A DNA stretch of 64,000 nt from Bacteroidales bacterium UBA5349 (GTDB lineage Bacteria > Bacteroidota > Bacteroidia > Bacteroidales > Tenuifilaceae). Below the pieces are notes generated by a model. That model saw only the letters and a list, made by a program, of their open reading frames with translations. It had not been told where the DNA came from and made no database searches. The translations under genes and the position numbers were made by a program. The stretch spans positions 139,692-203,691 of the forward strand of contig DHQB01000007.1 in the NCBI GenBank assembly GCA_002410065.1. Direction: 5' to 3'. Shown piece by piece: positions 35,988 through 45,280 of this stretch (positions are counted from its first letter, which is position 1; each line of letters begins with the position of its first letter).

Positions 35988-36054
35988 AACTGTAAGTTTT
36001 ATTTTAAATAAAGAAAAAGAATCAAATTTTAACTGCCTATCCCTTAGGATACTA

Positions 36055-36663
36055 CTAAACCTTTAGATACGACAGAACCATATCGGTAATATGAGTTTTA
36101 CGGGTAATTACAAAATCATCATACTCCTTTGGTGTAAACTTGTTTCTATCGGCTATAAGCTCCTTTATGGCAAATGGGAATAGTATTAGCGATATTATGC
36201 TAACATAGAGCTGCTCCGGGTTAACACTCCTAACCCTTCCGGCCTGTGCCTCAATATTGATATGATTGCAAAACTTTTCGGAATTATAAAGAGCCAAAAC
36301 CGAGCCCATGGTCTTTAACTTTTCGGGATTTCGGTGTATAACCGACATAACGAAGGATACAAGAATTGGCTTATCAATGAGAATATCGATATAGGAATCG
36401 ATGTAATCACTTATTTTTTCTTCAATGGGGAGGTTTGATTCAAGAATATCGCGAAGATGCTCAGCTTTATCCTTAACCAACATATCAAAAATGGTCTCAA
36501 ATAACTTCTCTTTTGTCTGGAAGTAATAGTTCATAAGCGATAGGTTGATGCCTGCCTTGGCAGCAATTTCGCGAACACCCACTCTATCTACTCCCTTTTT
36601 AAGAAAAAGTTCTGTAGCGGAATCAAGTATCTTTTGTTTTGTTTTAATAGATCCTTTGCTCAT
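36055..36663 (-). CDS. TetR/AcrR family transcriptional regulator
   Basis: The 202-residue protein has an N-terminal TetR helix-turn-helix (residues 7-55: TKQKILDSATELFLKKGVD, then VREIAAKAGINLSLMNYYF) and an all-helical ligand/dimer domain. The C-terminal part does not identify the ligand. It is transcribed toward the TspO-like gene. A palindrome about 107 bases upstream (36770-36791) is a candidate operator. Confidence 0.92.
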   Translation of the reverse strand: MSKGSIKTKQKILDSATELFLKKGVDRVGVREIAAKAGINLSLMNYYFQTKEKLFETIFDMLVKDKAEHLRDILESNLPIEEKISDYIDSYIDILIDKPILVSFVMSVIHRNPEKLKTMGSVLALYNSEKFCNHINIEAQAGRVRSVNPEQLYVSIISLILFPFAIKELIADRNKFTPKEYDDFVITRKTHITDMVLSYLKV

Positions 36664-36769
36664 AACCCTATATTAAATTAACCCAAATATAGCACATTAG
36701 TTTTTAAAGGAGCATAAAAAAAGAACGATTGTTTTAAACGCTAATCAGTATTACAAAATGGGTTTGATT

Positions 36770-36791
36770 AAAATTAACTAAAGTTAATTTT
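36770..36791. promoter_or_regulatory. Palindrome in the TetR-thioesterase intergenic region, candidate operator
   Basis: Perfect 10-base arms (36770-36779, 36782-36791) with a 2-base centre lie between divergent genes. Size and symmetry suit a TetR dimer. It is A/T-rich, so chance cannot be excluded. Confidence 0.4.
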
Positions 36792-36949
36792 CCATTCAAC
36801 AGCTTTTTAGTGCTAGTAATGCACCCCTAGGCAAATATTCATACCCACCACAAAATCGGAAAAACAATACCAATGTCCTATTTAGGTGAACTTGAGCGGA
36901 ACGAATTAAACATATTGAGCCATTTATTGTAATATTGCAGAAAAAACAG

Positions 36950-37426
36950 ATGATAAAAATTAATAACCCCTTTGCTGGAAAAGAGAGCTATAACTGCATA
37001 GGCTGTTCACCAAATCACCCATTCGGGCTTAAACTCGGCTTTTTTCTTGATGAGCATGAACAACAAATTGTATCAGAGTGGACTCCTAATGCTAACTTTG
37101 AAGGATACCAAAACGTTTTACACGGCGGAATACAGGCAACCATGCTTGACGAGATAGCCAGTTGGGCTGTTTATGTTCTCCTGAAAACTGGAGGAGTTAC
37201 GGCAGAAATGCAAGTACAATATCACAAACCAATATTACTAACCCATGGACCCATAAGGCTAACCGCTAGTATTGAACAACTTGAAAACAATTTGGCTAGT
37301 ATTAAAACGAAACTTATCAATAGCAAAGGTGTAACTTGTACTGAGGGTATTGTAAAGTACTTTGTTTTCCCAGAGAGCATTGCAAGAAAAAGGTATAATT
37401 ATCCTGGTATCGATAAGTTTCTATAG
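36950..37426 (+). CDS. PaaI-family hotdog thioesterase
   Basis: The start is moved to ATG 36950 (158 aa); an upstream TTG adds only five residues. The single hotdog domain has the family signature VLHGGIQATMLDEIASWAVY (about 63-82), in which the HGG loop and the acidic residue of the long helix form the active site. An N-terminal CIGCSPNHPFGLKL motif is typical of a PaaI-like subgroup. It hydrolyses acyl-CoA or aryl-CoA thioesters in the cytosol. The natural substrate is unknown. Confidence 0.88.
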   Translation: MIKINNPFAGKESYNCIGCSPNHPFGLKLGFFLDEHEQQIVSEWTPNANFEGYQNVLHGGIQATMLDEIASWAVYVLLKTGGVTAEMQVQYHKPILLTHGPIRLTASIEQLENNLASIKTKLINSKGVTCTEGIVKYFVFPESIARKRYNYPGIDKFL

Positions 37427-37432
37427 CAAGGT

Positions 37433-38338
37433 CTAGTTTTGCTTGGCTTTTCTATAGTAGTAATTGGCCTGAGATTTATTATCGAATCGGGTGTAAATAT
37501 TCCCCAAATAGTTTGCAAACTTGGGCTCAGGCTTCAATTTATAGAGTCTTTCAAAGTAATCGCGTGAGATTTTAAAGTTTTCATTAATTACCTTTAATGC
37601 TTCAAGTAGCTGCTTGTATTGTTTGTTTGTTCTGTTTTTCTCGTAGGCTTTCATCTCAACTTGATAACTATCCTCGCCCAGATTGTAGTAATACATTGCC
37701 AAAACTTCGAGAGCTAGAACATTTTTCGAATCGCTTTTTAGCAACTTACTCGCTATGGGTAAAAGTTTATCGGTATAACCCAATTGCCTAGTCACCTTAA
37801 TGTATGCCTCAATAGTAAGAACTTCCTCTTGTTGATTACTGCTAAGCAATGGCCATTGCGTATAAGCCTTATCCCAATTCTCACTCCGTACATATGCCAT
37901 AAAGAGCTGATGGTTTACCTCAGTAATCTCTTCCTTATCGGCATAGATCTTTGTAAACTCCTCAAGGTTTGTAATTTCACGCGATAAATTATCAACCTTT
38001 AGGTATGCTTTTGCAATGTAGTAGTAGGTTTGAGCATTTGTTGATGAGCGTTCCTTTACTTTTTCTAAATAGTTAATGGCATCGGTAAACTTTCCAACGT
38101 GCCATGCAGCTATTCCTGCATTTTGATATACGGTAGTTTCAACCTCCTTACCTTGTTGTGTTTTAATACTGATTATCTCACCATAAAGGTCGAATGCCTC
38201 TGCATAGCTAGCTTCATTATACCTTTGCTGTGCTTCGGTATCGAGCTGCTTCATCTGTTTTGAAACGGTACAGGCACTAAAGGCAAATACAAACAGGGAT
38301 AAAATTAGCGCAAATCGTTTAAACCTCATTTCTACCAT
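37433..38338 (-). CDS. TPR-containing lipoprotein
   Basis: The 301-residue protein has a lipoprotein signal (RFKRFALILSLFVFAFSAC, lipobox FSAC). Starts at codon 1 or codon 4 are both possible. The mature part is TPR-like with units around TVYQNAGIAAWHVGKFTDAI and TYYYIAKAYLKVDNLSREI. It is likely an envelope assembly or scaffolding protein. The PorW/GldM-associated TPR lipoproteins of Bacteroidota are a loose comparison only. It ends 6 bases from the convergent thioesterase gene. Confidence 0.85.
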   Translation of the reverse strand: MVEMRFKRFALILSLFVFAFSACTVSKQMKQLDTEAQQRYNEASYAEAFDLYGEIISIKTQQGKEVETTVYQNAGIAAWHVGKFTDAINYLEKVKERSSTNAQTYYYIAKAYLKVDNLSREITNLEEFTKIYADKEEITEVNHQLFMAYVRSENWDKAYTQWPLLSSNQQEEVLTIEAYIKVTRQLGYTDKLLPIASKLLKSDSKNVLALEVLAMYYYNLGEDSYQVEMKAYEKNRTNKQYKQLLEALKVINENFKISRDYFERLYKLKPEPKFANYLGNIYTRFDNKSQANYYYRKAKQN

Positions 38339-38387
38339 ATTTTTAAAAAATTGACCGGAAAGGTAGTAAATAATTGGGCTTAAACGA

Positions 38388-39017
38388 TTAATCCTTAAGG
38401 TAATCTTTAAAGGCTTTCTCTAGCTTATCCAACTTAGGAACTATAACCATTTGACAATAGGGTTGCCTCTTATTGTTCTGAAAATAATCTTGATGATAAT
38501 CTTCTGCTGGATAAAATTTCTTGAAAGGAGTTATCTCTGTTACAATTTTATCGCTCCAAATGCCCTCTGAATCGAGCATTTTCTTTACCTCTATTGCAGT
38601 TTGCTGCTGTTGGGCTGAGTGGTAAAATATGGCCGATCTGTACTGTGTGCCAACGTCGGCACCTTGCCTATTTAATGATGTAGGATTATGGGTTTTAAAG
38701 AACACCTCCAATACTTTAGCGTAGCTAATGATGTTTGGGTCAAATATAATCTGAATAACTTCAGCATGATCTGTTAGCCCAGAGCAAACCTCTCTGTAGG
38801 TAGGATTTGAAATTTTTCCGCCGGAATAACCGGATTCTACCTTTTGAACTCCTTTTAACCTTGAGAAAACAGCCTCAACACACCAAAAGCAGCCAGCACC
38901 CAGCGTTGCCACCTCTAAACTCTCTGTACTCATTGTTTGCATTGTTTTATTATCATTGTTATTGTTCAATATCATTAATTGAGCAGTAAGTGCCCAAAAT
39001 ACGAGTAAAATTTTCAT
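38388..39017 (-). CDS. msrA: Peptide-methionine (S)-S-oxide reductase MsrA, probably exported
   Basis: ATG 39017 (209 aa) is preferred over a start 32 codons upstream because it opens with a hydrophobic signal-like segment (ILLVFWALTAQLMIL). The catalytic motif GAGCFWCVEA (Cys about 43) and YSGG, THNPTSLNRQGADVGTQYRS and YHQDYF are all MsrA. The enzyme repairs methionine-S-sulfoxide. With the leader it would act in the periplasm. No MsrB domain is fused. Confidence 0.95.
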   Translation of the reverse strand: MKILLVFWALTAQLMILNNNNDNKTMQTMSTESLEVATLGAGCFWCVEAVFSRLKGVQKVESGYSGGKISNPTYREVCSGLTDHAEVIQIIFDPNIISYAKVLEVFFKTHNPTSLNRQGADVGTQYRSAIFYHSAQQQQTAIEVKKMLDSEGIWSDKIVTEITPFKKFYPAEDYHQDYFQNNKRQPYCQMVIVPKLDKLEKAFKDYLKD

Positions 39018-39068
39018 GTATTTTTTCTTCTTTAAACACTTTTTGTAGATGATTTGTTCTTTTGTGGC

Positions 39069-39107
39069 AAAAAAATAGGGCAAATTGGTTTCCCAATTTG
39101 CCCTATT
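39069..39107 (-). terminator. Terminator of the Cache-HAMP-GAF gene
   Basis: Fifteen-base perfect arms (39074-39088, 39093-39107) with a 4-base loop are followed on the minus strand by a T-run, 23 bases past the stop codon. Confidence 0.88.
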
Positions 39108-39129
39108 CAACATAATTCTTTCGTTTAGC

Positions 39130-41175
39130 CTACTTTTTCTTTTTCAACTCTTTTATTTCTTGCTTAAGAATTTCTATCTTCTCCTCAAACTCTTTGCTCA
39201 ACTCATTTTCCTTCAGCTTTTGATCTTGAGCCTTTCGGCTCATTTCTTCCTGTGTAGCTTGAAGTTCTTCCATATTCTGACGCATCTCCTCCTCTTGTGC
39301 CAACATCTCTTCGGCTTGCTGCTGCGATTGCTCTAAAAGTGCACGTGTTTTAGCATTAATCCTAACTGATAGAATGGTTGAGGCAATGCTCTGGGCTACG
39401 CGCTCAGTGAATTCAACCTCAAATTGTTCGAAGGCACGAAAAGAGGCAATCTCTATTACCCCCAAAACATCCTCCTCATGCTTAAGCGGCACAAGCACAA
39501 TGTAGCTTGGTGTTGCCTTGCCCAAACCCGAGGTTATCTCCACATAATCATCTGGAATTTCGGTTAGCTGAATGGTTTCCTTCTCCATAGCACACGCACC
39601 TACAAGCCCTTCGTTAAACTCGATCCTTTTGTTCATAAACTTCTTCCTGTCCCATGCATAAGCGGATATTAGCATGAAATGGACATCGTCCCTATCCTCC
39701 TCCTCAAGAAGAAACAAACCCGCTTGGTTTGCCTTTAAGTATTTAACTAAATTACTTACAATTTCATCCGACAAGATTTGTACCTTATCATTATTGCGCC
39801 TTAAGATATCTGCAAACTTGGCTAATCCCTCGTTGGCCCAAGTCCGTTTTCTATCCTCCTCCTTACGCTTTACCTCCTCATCTTTGGCAACCTTCAAACT
39901 ATCCCTCATATCGATTAAGGATTTACCAAGGATATCCTGTTCGCTCAGCAGATCGATTTCACTATCGAGTTTTCCTTTGCCAATATCTAGGGCAAATTCA
40001 GTTTTGCTATTCAACCCCTCAATTGAACGATTGAGAGCCTCGGCCATCTCCTCAATCTCATCGCCAGAGTTTACTGTAAACTTCATCTTTGATGAAATTT
40101 CGCCATGCGCCATGCGTTTTAATGTAGATGTTACGCTAACAATTGGTTTGGTAAGGCTATTTGAGATAAAAATCAGCAGTAAAATCACAACGGTTAACGC
40201 TAAAACTCCAACGATTAGTGAAATATTTAGCGTATGATTTGCAGAACGCATTATTTGGCTATAGGGTACTGATATGCCTAACGACCATGAATTAATTACT
40301 CCATTTACCGTAATGGGCGAGAAAAACATATAATGGCTTTTCCCTTTGTCATCGATGCGCGAAAAATTAAATTCATCGCCTTTCCGAATCCGATCGTGTA
40401 GTTTATGCTCTTTAATTTCGGCTTGGAATACCTCATCTATGTTTTTTGATATTAGCTCGCTATTGGGATGGCCCGCAATTACTCCCTCGGGAGAAACCAG
40501 AAAGGCATATCCACCTTCAACTGTTTCAACACCTGCAACTAACTCTTGAAGTGCTGTTAACTCCAAATCAATACCAACCATCCCCATAAACTTTCCGTTT
40601 ATTTGCACCGGTGATGCGATGGTTGTCATCAGTTTCGCTTCGCGCTTTCCATCCTGAACCACATCGAGGTAGGGTTCCCAAATATCAACTCGATTTCCCT
40701 TCTTAAAACCACCATACCTGTCTGAATCACCATTCTGACTTCGCTCTTCTTTGTTTTTCTCAAATTTATCTCCATCCCGAAGAACAAATAGCATGGTTCG
40801 TCCATACTCCTTTGTATAATTTGGGATGTACCCGGAGTGCTCCCAGCTGTCCCAAATAATGTAGATATGCTCGTTTGCCTTGATAACCGGCAAGTACATC
40901 TCTAGAAAGAGTTTTTGCCACTGATCAACAGGTAAAGTCTGGTATACTGAAAAAGCTTGGGATAAAGTGCGCGCAATTCCCAAATTACTCTCAAAGAACT
41001 TTTCAATATCAGTAGCTGAGTTCTTTGCAATAAATCTTGTTTTCTCAATGGTCTCGTCAAGGATTGTTTTACGTGATGTAACAACAATATAGGCAACGGA
41101 TGCCACAAAGAATACTACAAAAACAGAAAGAATATATAGTATAATCTTCTGCCTTATTGAGCGCTTAGTTTTCAT
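39130..41175 (-). CDS. Transmembrane sensor: Cache, HAMP, GAF and coiled coil, no output domain
   Basis: The 681 residues run as follows: transmembrane helix (11-33), a large periplasmic double Cache domain (about 36-300, with GMVGIDLELTALQ and GGYAFLVSPEGVIAGHPNS), a second helix (about 312-335), HAMP (about 338-390), a linker helix, a GAF domain (about 460-600), and a charged coiled coil to the C-terminus (LEQSQQQAEEMLAQEEEMRQ). There is no histidine kinase, GGDEF, cyclase or methyl-accepting signalling tip. It must signal through the coiled coil to a separate partner. Such truncated-looking sensors recur in Bacteroidota, so this is probably the intact form. Confidence 0.9.
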   Translation of the reverse strand: MKTKRSIRQKIILYILSVFVVFFVASVAYIVVTSRKTILDETIEKTRFIAKNSATDIEKFFESNLGIARTLSQAFSVYQTLPVDQWQKLFLEMYLPVIKANEHIYIIWDSWEHSGYIPNYTKEYGRTMLFVLRDGDKFEKNKEERSQNGDSDRYGGFKKGNRVDIWEPYLDVVQDGKREAKLMTTIASPVQINGKFMGMVGIDLELTALQELVAGVETVEGGYAFLVSPEGVIAGHPNSELISKNIDEVFQAEIKEHKLHDRIRKGDEFNFSRIDDKGKSHYMFFSPITVNGVINSWSLGISVPYSQIMRSANHTLNISLIVGVLALTVVILLLIFISNSLTKPIVSVTSTLKRMAHGEISSKMKFTVNSGDEIEEMAEALNRSIEGLNSKTEFALDIGKGKLDSEIDLLSEQDILGKSLIDMRDSLKVAKDEEVKRKEEDRKRTWANEGLAKFADILRRNNDKVQILSDEIVSNLVKYLKANQAGLFLLEEEDRDDVHFMLISAYAWDRKKFMNKRIEFNEGLVGACAMEKETIQLTEIPDDYVEITSGLGKATPSYIVLVPLKHEEDVLGVIEIASFRAFEQFEVEFTERVAQSIASTILSVRINAKTRALLEQSQQQAEEMLAQEEEMRQNMEELQATQEEMSRKAQDQKLKENELSKEFEEKIEILKQEIKELKKKK

Positions 41176-41290
41176 AGTGCCTTATTTATTTATAAACAGG
41201 TTAAATGTAGCAATTTTTTAGAAATAGCGCACAACTGCATATAAGCTATAGTATGTAGTTTGAAATAAAAAGGACATTTAAGATCTAAAA

Positions 41291-42727
41291 TCATTCGAAG
41301 AACTGATTTTTCTCAAAATAAAAATCATCGCTAAAATTTACAAGAAACACCTTTTCGGTTGCTCTGGTAATTGCTGTGTATAACCATCTTAAGTACTCAC
41401 GAGTCATCATTTCGGGCTTAAAAAAACCTTGATCGAGGTAAACATGCTTCCATTGTCCGCCTTGTGCTTTATGACAGGTAACGGCATAGGCAAACTTAAC
41501 CTGTAAAGCATTAAAATAAGGATCAGACTTTATTTTAGCCATCCTGCTTCGTTTATTCACAATATCCTCATAATCCAATGCCACGCTTTGGTAAAGTTCA
41601 TTACTCTTATCCATAGGGAGCGATGGCCCCTCAACGCTAAGGGTATCAAGCATAATGATAACATCCAGCTCTTGCTCCTGATAATCGATAAGTTGAACGG
41701 TAACCTCGGCAAAACGGAAACCATGCAGCTCTTTTGTTCCACGTATCCTTAACACTTTAACCACATCGCCATTGGCGATAAAGTTTATGTTCTCAACCTT
41801 TTCTGTCCAATGGTAATTATTCCTCACAACCATAAGCAAATCGCCAACCGACAGCTCTTCCTCTCGCCACAGTAACTGGTTTCTAATACCCTGATTGTAT
41901 TTATTGGCCCTCTTATTTGAGTAGCAAACTACAATCGCTTCATCTAATCCCACACTTGAGTAACTTGCCTCCAACGAATCAACCAGCTCTGTGCCCGAAA
42001 GCCTCACAATATCATCAAACCCAACAAGAGAAAACTTTGGAATTTCAACCCTACGCTCGTCTAAAAAAGATCTAATTAACGAAGCATTCGTAAGGATTCC
42101 TGAGTTCTGAGCCTGGCGAACCACCTCGCTAAGAATAACCTCTGTTACTGTATAACCATAACTTTGCAGCTCTCTACTATTAAGCGCAGGGCTAAAATCA
42201 AGCCTAATGGGTGGAAGTTGGGCATCGTCGCCAACAAGGATAAGCCTACAATTATCACCATCGTTAACAAAGGTCAGCAGATCGTCGAGCAAACGCCCCG
42301 ATCCAAAACCTGAATTATCTGCCGCAGTATTGCTTAGCATTGACGCTTCATCAACAATAAAGATGGTATTCTTGCTCATGTTCTTATTTAGAACAAAGGT
42401 TCCCAAGCCATCCCTTTCCGATTTCTGCCTATAAATCCATTTATGAACTGTAAATGCTGGAGAGTTTGAATATCTTGAAAGCACTTTAGCAGCCCTACCC
42501 GTTGGAGCCAATAGCACAACTTTGATGCGACATGCCAAAAGCGTTTTAACGCACGAGGCAATCATAGAGGTTTTACCAGTACCTGCATATCCTCTTAAAA
42601 GAAAAAGATGATAGTCCGTTCTATCAAGAAAATATGAAGACAGCAGATCTGCCGTAACCTCCTGACTTTTAGTAAGGTCGAAACCAAGGTTTTTAACTAT
42701 AAGGTTGTTTATAGTTTCTTTTTTCAT
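41291..42727 (-). CDS. RecD-like ATP-dependent DNA helicase
   Basis: The 478-residue superfamily 1 helicase has Walker A GYAGTGKT (46-53), Walker B IFIVDEAS, and a C-terminal UvrD_C_2/RecD2-type domain with KFAYAVTCHKAQGGQW and YLRWLYTAITRATEKVFLV. It lacks RecD's exonuclease partners and the long N-terminal region of RecD2, and corresponds to the short AAA_30/RecD-like helicases common in Bacteroidota. It probably unwinds DNA 5' to 3' in repair. It is monocistronic. Confidence 0.9.
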   Translation of the reverse strand: MKKETINNLIVKNLGFDLTKSQEVTADLLSSYFLDRTDYHLFLLRGYAGTGKTSMIASCVKTLLACRIKVVLLAPTGRAAKVLSRYSNSPAFTVHKWIYRQKSERDGLGTFVLNKNMSKNTIFIVDEASMLSNTAADNSGFGSGRLLDDLLTFVNDGDNCRLILVGDDAQLPPIRLDFSPALNSRELQSYGYTVTEVILSEVVRQAQNSGILTNASLIRSFLDERRVEIPKFSLVGFDDIVRLSGTELVDSLEASYSSVGLDEAIVVCYSNKRANKYNQGIRNQLLWREEELSVGDLLMVVRNNYHWTEKVENINFIANGDVVKVLRIRGTKELHGFRFAEVTVQLIDYQEQELDVIIMLDTLSVEGPSLPMDKSNELYQSVALDYEDIVNKRSRMAKIKSDPYFNALQVKFAYAVTCHKAQGGQWKHVYLDQGFFKPEMMTREYLRWLYTAITRATEKVFLVNFSDDFYFEKNQFFE

Positions 42728-42752
42728 TAAAAGTCAGAATAAAGCGCTGTGG

Positions 42753-42785
42753 CTTGTTGAAAATTAATATTTGTTTGTAAATTTG
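42753..42785 (+). promoter_or_regulatory. Promoter of the DUF3822-rsmD transcript
   Basis: CTTG (42753-42756) and TAAATTTG (42778-42785) are spaced 21 bases. The first ATG of the three-gene run is 29 bases downstream. Confidence 0.7.
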
Positions 42786-42813
42786 CAAACAAACTTAAAT
42801 TAAATTAAGCAAA

Positions 42814-43416
42814 ATGAAAACGGTTTATCAAATTGTGTTGCTAATAGCTATAGCTATCCTTTCATACTTTATCTATGAAAGCGTAATGAATCCTATTCGC
42901 TTTAACAAAGAGAAGGATAAACGATATAATCAAACAATAGAAAGGCTTAAAGATATTAGAACTGCACAGCTGGCATTTCGTTCGGAAACCGGCAAATTTA
43001 CGGGTAGTTTCGATACGCTTATTGATTTTGTTAAGCACGATTCTTTTAAAGTTGTTAGACAAATCGGATCATTGGATGACTCTATCGCAGTGGCAAAAGG
43101 TTTGGTTAAGCGCGATACGGTTAGAATTAGCGTTCTCGATAGTATATTCCCCAAAAAATACCCGGTTGATTCACTAAAAATAGTGCCCTTCACTGGAGGT
43201 AAAGAATTTGAAATGGGCGCTGGCATGATAACAACCGGTTCAGGACTTACTGTTAGAGTTTTTGAGGCAAAAGTGCACAACAACGTTTTGCTTAATGGTC
43301 TTGATGAGCAGCTTATTATTAACCTAAACGATTTAAGGGAGAAGCTTGAGCGTTTCCCTGGACTTCAGGTTGGTTCACTTACCGAAGCTACAAACAATTC
43401 TGGAAACTGGGAATAG
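42814..43416 (+). CDS. Conserved membrane-anchored protein of unknown function
   Basis: This 200-residue protein has one N-terminal transmembrane helix (6-24), a helical segment (33-50), and a domain with FRSETGKFTGSFDTLIDFVK. The helix and following pattern recall type IV pilin-like pseudopilins, but no prepilin peptidase site was seen. It is the first gene of a compact transcript with DUF3822 and rsmD, an order I associate with Bacteroidota genomes. Function is unknown. Confidence 0.78.
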   Translation: MKTVYQIVLLIAIAILSYFIYESVMNPIRFNKEKDKRYNQTIERLKDIRTAQLAFRSETGKFTGSFDTLIDFVKHDSFKVVRQIGSLDDSIAVAKGLVKRDTVRISVLDSIFPKKYPVDSLKIVPFTGGKEFEMGAGMITTGSGLTVRVFEAKVHNNVLLNGLDEQLIINLNDLREKLERFPGLQVGSLTEATNNSGNWE

Positions 43417-43430
43417 GGTAAGCGATAGAC

Positions 43431-44279
43431 ATGCAAAAGCTTGAATTTTTTGACGAAACCTTTGACATAGATCGAACTGAATCATACGAATTATCCATTC
43501 AGGTTGCCCTGAATGGATTTTCTTTTTGTATTAAGGATCATACTCGGAACTTATTTATTGGGCTTGTTTCCTGCCCTTTCAATAATCCAACGGTTTCGCC
43601 AGATGATTGGTCTGATCAGGTTAAATTCATTTCCAATGCCTACAGCTGGATTTCGAGGCCATTCAAGAATGTTATTTTTAGCTACGAGTCAAAGAACTTC
43701 ACCCTTGCCCCTGCAGTTCTGGTTGAACCAAGTAAGGCAAAAAAGTTGCTGTCACTAACTACACCCATAAACGAACTTGATGAGGTTAGATACAATAGCG
43801 TAACCAACGATTCTGTTTCCGTATTTAGCGTTCCCTCACTACTAGTTACGAGTTGGCTTAAAGTGCAAAGCAAATCGAAAATAGTTGCCTTCTGTGATTC
43901 GACAATACAATCCCATCTGATCTCAATAAAGGAACAAAGGGATAATTCAGTTACACTTTCCCTTGCCGATGGTTTTGGAGTAGTCGTTATATCGATTGGT
44001 GATAAGATTCAACATTGTGGTAGCCTTGATATCTCCTCAATTGATGATATTACTTTCCACTTATTAAATATTTGCAAAGGGTTAGACTTAAGACCAAACA
44101 ACACCATTATTAAGCTACTCGGTCAGCACGATAAAAAAAGTGATTTGCAAATACTTACCAGTCGTTTCTTTAAGGATGTTTCGCTTACTATCAATATAGA
44201 GCAGAGTCATTTTAGCTACTTAATTGGCAAGTATAAAAGTCGCTTTGCAAACCTATTCAACCAATCGCTATGCGCATAG
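43431..44279 (+). CDS. DUF3822 family protein
   Basis: The 282-residue protein matches the DUF3822 pattern: the N-terminal YELSIQVALNGFSFCIKD strand pair, a central repeat of this fold, and a C-terminal ACT/actin-like segment. The duplicated beta-alpha arrangement suggests an ASKHA-type fold, but nucleotide-binding residues are not obvious. It overlaps rsmD by 10 bases, a tight coupling that suggests a related role, perhaps in ribosome assembly. That is inference. Confidence 0.85.
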   Translation: MQKLEFFDETFDIDRTESYELSIQVALNGFSFCIKDHTRNLFIGLVSCPFNNPTVSPDDWSDQVKFISNAYSWISRPFKNVIFSYESKNFTLAPAVLVEPSKAKKLLSLTTPINELDEVRYNSVTNDSVSVFSVPSLLVTSWLKVQSKSKIVAFCDSTIQSHLISIKEQRDNSVTLSLADGFGVVVISIGDKIQHCGSLDISSIDDITFHLLNICKGLDLRPNNTIIKLLGQHDKKSDLQILTSRFFKDVSLTINIEQSHFSYLIGKYKSRFANLFNQSLCA

Positions 44280-44800
44280 TTAGCGGTGAGTATAAAGGAA
44301 GAATTTTTTCGCCCCCAAAAAGCATTAAAGCACGCCCAACTACAGATATAGCGAAAGAAGGACTATTCAACATTATTAACAATAGTTTTAATTTTGAAGA
44401 CATTGTTGTGCTCGATCTTTTTTCGGGCACAGGAAGTATTAGTTTTGAGTTTGCCTCAAGGGGATGCAGAAGCATTCATCTTGTTGAAATGAACTTTACC
44501 CATTTTCAGTTTATTCGGAAGATTCAGCAGGAACTAAACTTTACCCAAATTGTTCCCATTAGGCACGATGCCTACAAATTTCTTAAGAGTTGCAATATTA
44601 CATTCGATATTATTTTTGCCGATCCTCCCTACGAATTTAAAGGTATTGAACAGATTCCAGAATTAGTTTTAAAGAACAAACTGCTTAACAATAATGGATG
44701 GTTAATCGTTGAGCATTCAAAACGTATTGATCTTTCGGAACTTGATGGATATTGGCAAACACGCAATTACGGGAATGTGCACTTTAGCTTCTTCCGATAG
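44270..44800 (+). CDS. rsmD: 16S rRNA (guanine(966)-N(2))-methyltransferase RsmD
   Basis: The 176-residue protein starts with MRIVSGEYKGRIF and ARPTTDIAKEGLFNII, the RsmD signature. It has the SAM site VLDLFSGTGSISFE and the catalytic FADPPYEF (DPPY, about 117-120). It methylates N2 of G966 in 16S rRNA during 30S assembly. It is last in the operon and followed by tRNA-Asp on the same strand. Confidence 0.96.
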   Translation: MRIVSGEYKGRIFSPPKSIKARPTTDIAKEGLFNIINNSFNFEDIVVLDLFSGTGSISFEFASRGCRSIHLVEMNFTHFQFIRKIQQELNFTQIVPIRHDAYKFLKSCNITFDIIFADPPYEFKGIEQIPELVLKNKLLNNNGWLIVEHSKRIDLSELDGYWQTRNYGNVHFSFFR

Positions 44801-44819
44801 CGTTTTTTTAAGAGAATGT

Positions 44820-44851
44820 ATTGCATGTGACGAAAATATCACATATATTTG
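44820..44851 (+). promoter_or_regulatory. Promoter of tRNA-Asp
   Basis: ATTG (44820-44823) and TATATTTG (44844-44851) are spaced by 20 bases, a full consensus. Confidence 0.8.
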
Positions 44852-44887
44852 CACCGTCAAAAACAAAGACACGCTCTTTAAAGCATT

Positions 44888-44964
44888 GGTCCGGTAGTTC
44901 AGTTGGTTAGAATACGTGCCTGTCACGCACGGGGTCGCGAGTTCGAGTCTCGTCCGGACCGCCA
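44888..44964 (+). tRNA. tRNA-Asp (anticodon GTC), probable integration target
   Basis: The 77-base gene has acceptor arms GGTCCGG/CCGGACC, a D arm with AGTTGGTTAGAAT, anticodon loop CTGTCAC with GTC, and a T arm with GTTCGAGTC. The CCA at 44962-44964 is encoded. The integrase gene of the mobile element starts 451 bases beyond the 3' end and reads away from it, the usual arrangement for tRNA-targeted elements. Confidence 0.97.
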
Positions 44965-45023
44965 AGAAAAGGAAATTTGAAATACAGTGGTGGAAGCGTT
45001 GAAAAACAGTCAGTTAGGATTTC

Positions 45024-45044
45024 CTAACCTAAACTGTACCCCCT
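45024..45044 (+). repeat. 21-base direct repeat, copy 1
   Basis: CTAACCTAAACTGTACCCCC followed by T occurs identically here and at 45245-45265. Its 12-base end ACTGTACCCCCT (or the last 11 bases) also occurs inverted at 45281-45292 and 45305-45316. Candidate arm-type integrase or excision-factor sites at the left end. Confidence 0.85.
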
Positions 45045-45153
45045 AAGAGAAATCGAAAGGATAAAACGCTGAAAAAAAGCCAATTAACCCTTAAAGGTGG
45101 CTTTCCCGTCCATACCGCAGAGAGCCTACGACAAGAGGCGCCAAAAGAAAGAC

Positions 45154-45190
45154 AAGCCCTTCATATTCAGTGAATATGAGGGGCTTTTTT
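45154..45190 (+). terminator. Strong terminator inside the left end of the element
   Basis: Sixteen-base arms (45154-45169, 45171-45186) with one G-U pair run into six T residues. It would stop transcription from rsmD/tRNA-Asp before the integrase. Confidence 0.8.
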
Positions 45191-45244
45191 CGTTTATCAT
45201 GTCTTGGTCTAAAGCCAAGAAAAAGACAAAAAACGACAAAGCAT

Positions 45245-45265
45245 CTAACCTAAACTGTACCCCCT
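45245..45265 (+). repeat. 21-base direct repeat, copy 2
   Basis: Identical to 45024-45044, and 221 bases from it. Confidence 0.85.
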
Positions 45266-45280
45266 TTCCGAAAAAACGCA

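Noticed and set aside
36821..36950. Small gene upstream of the thioesterase
   Set aside because: Only A/T-rich sequence without a coherent frame. It most likely carries the thioesterase promoter.
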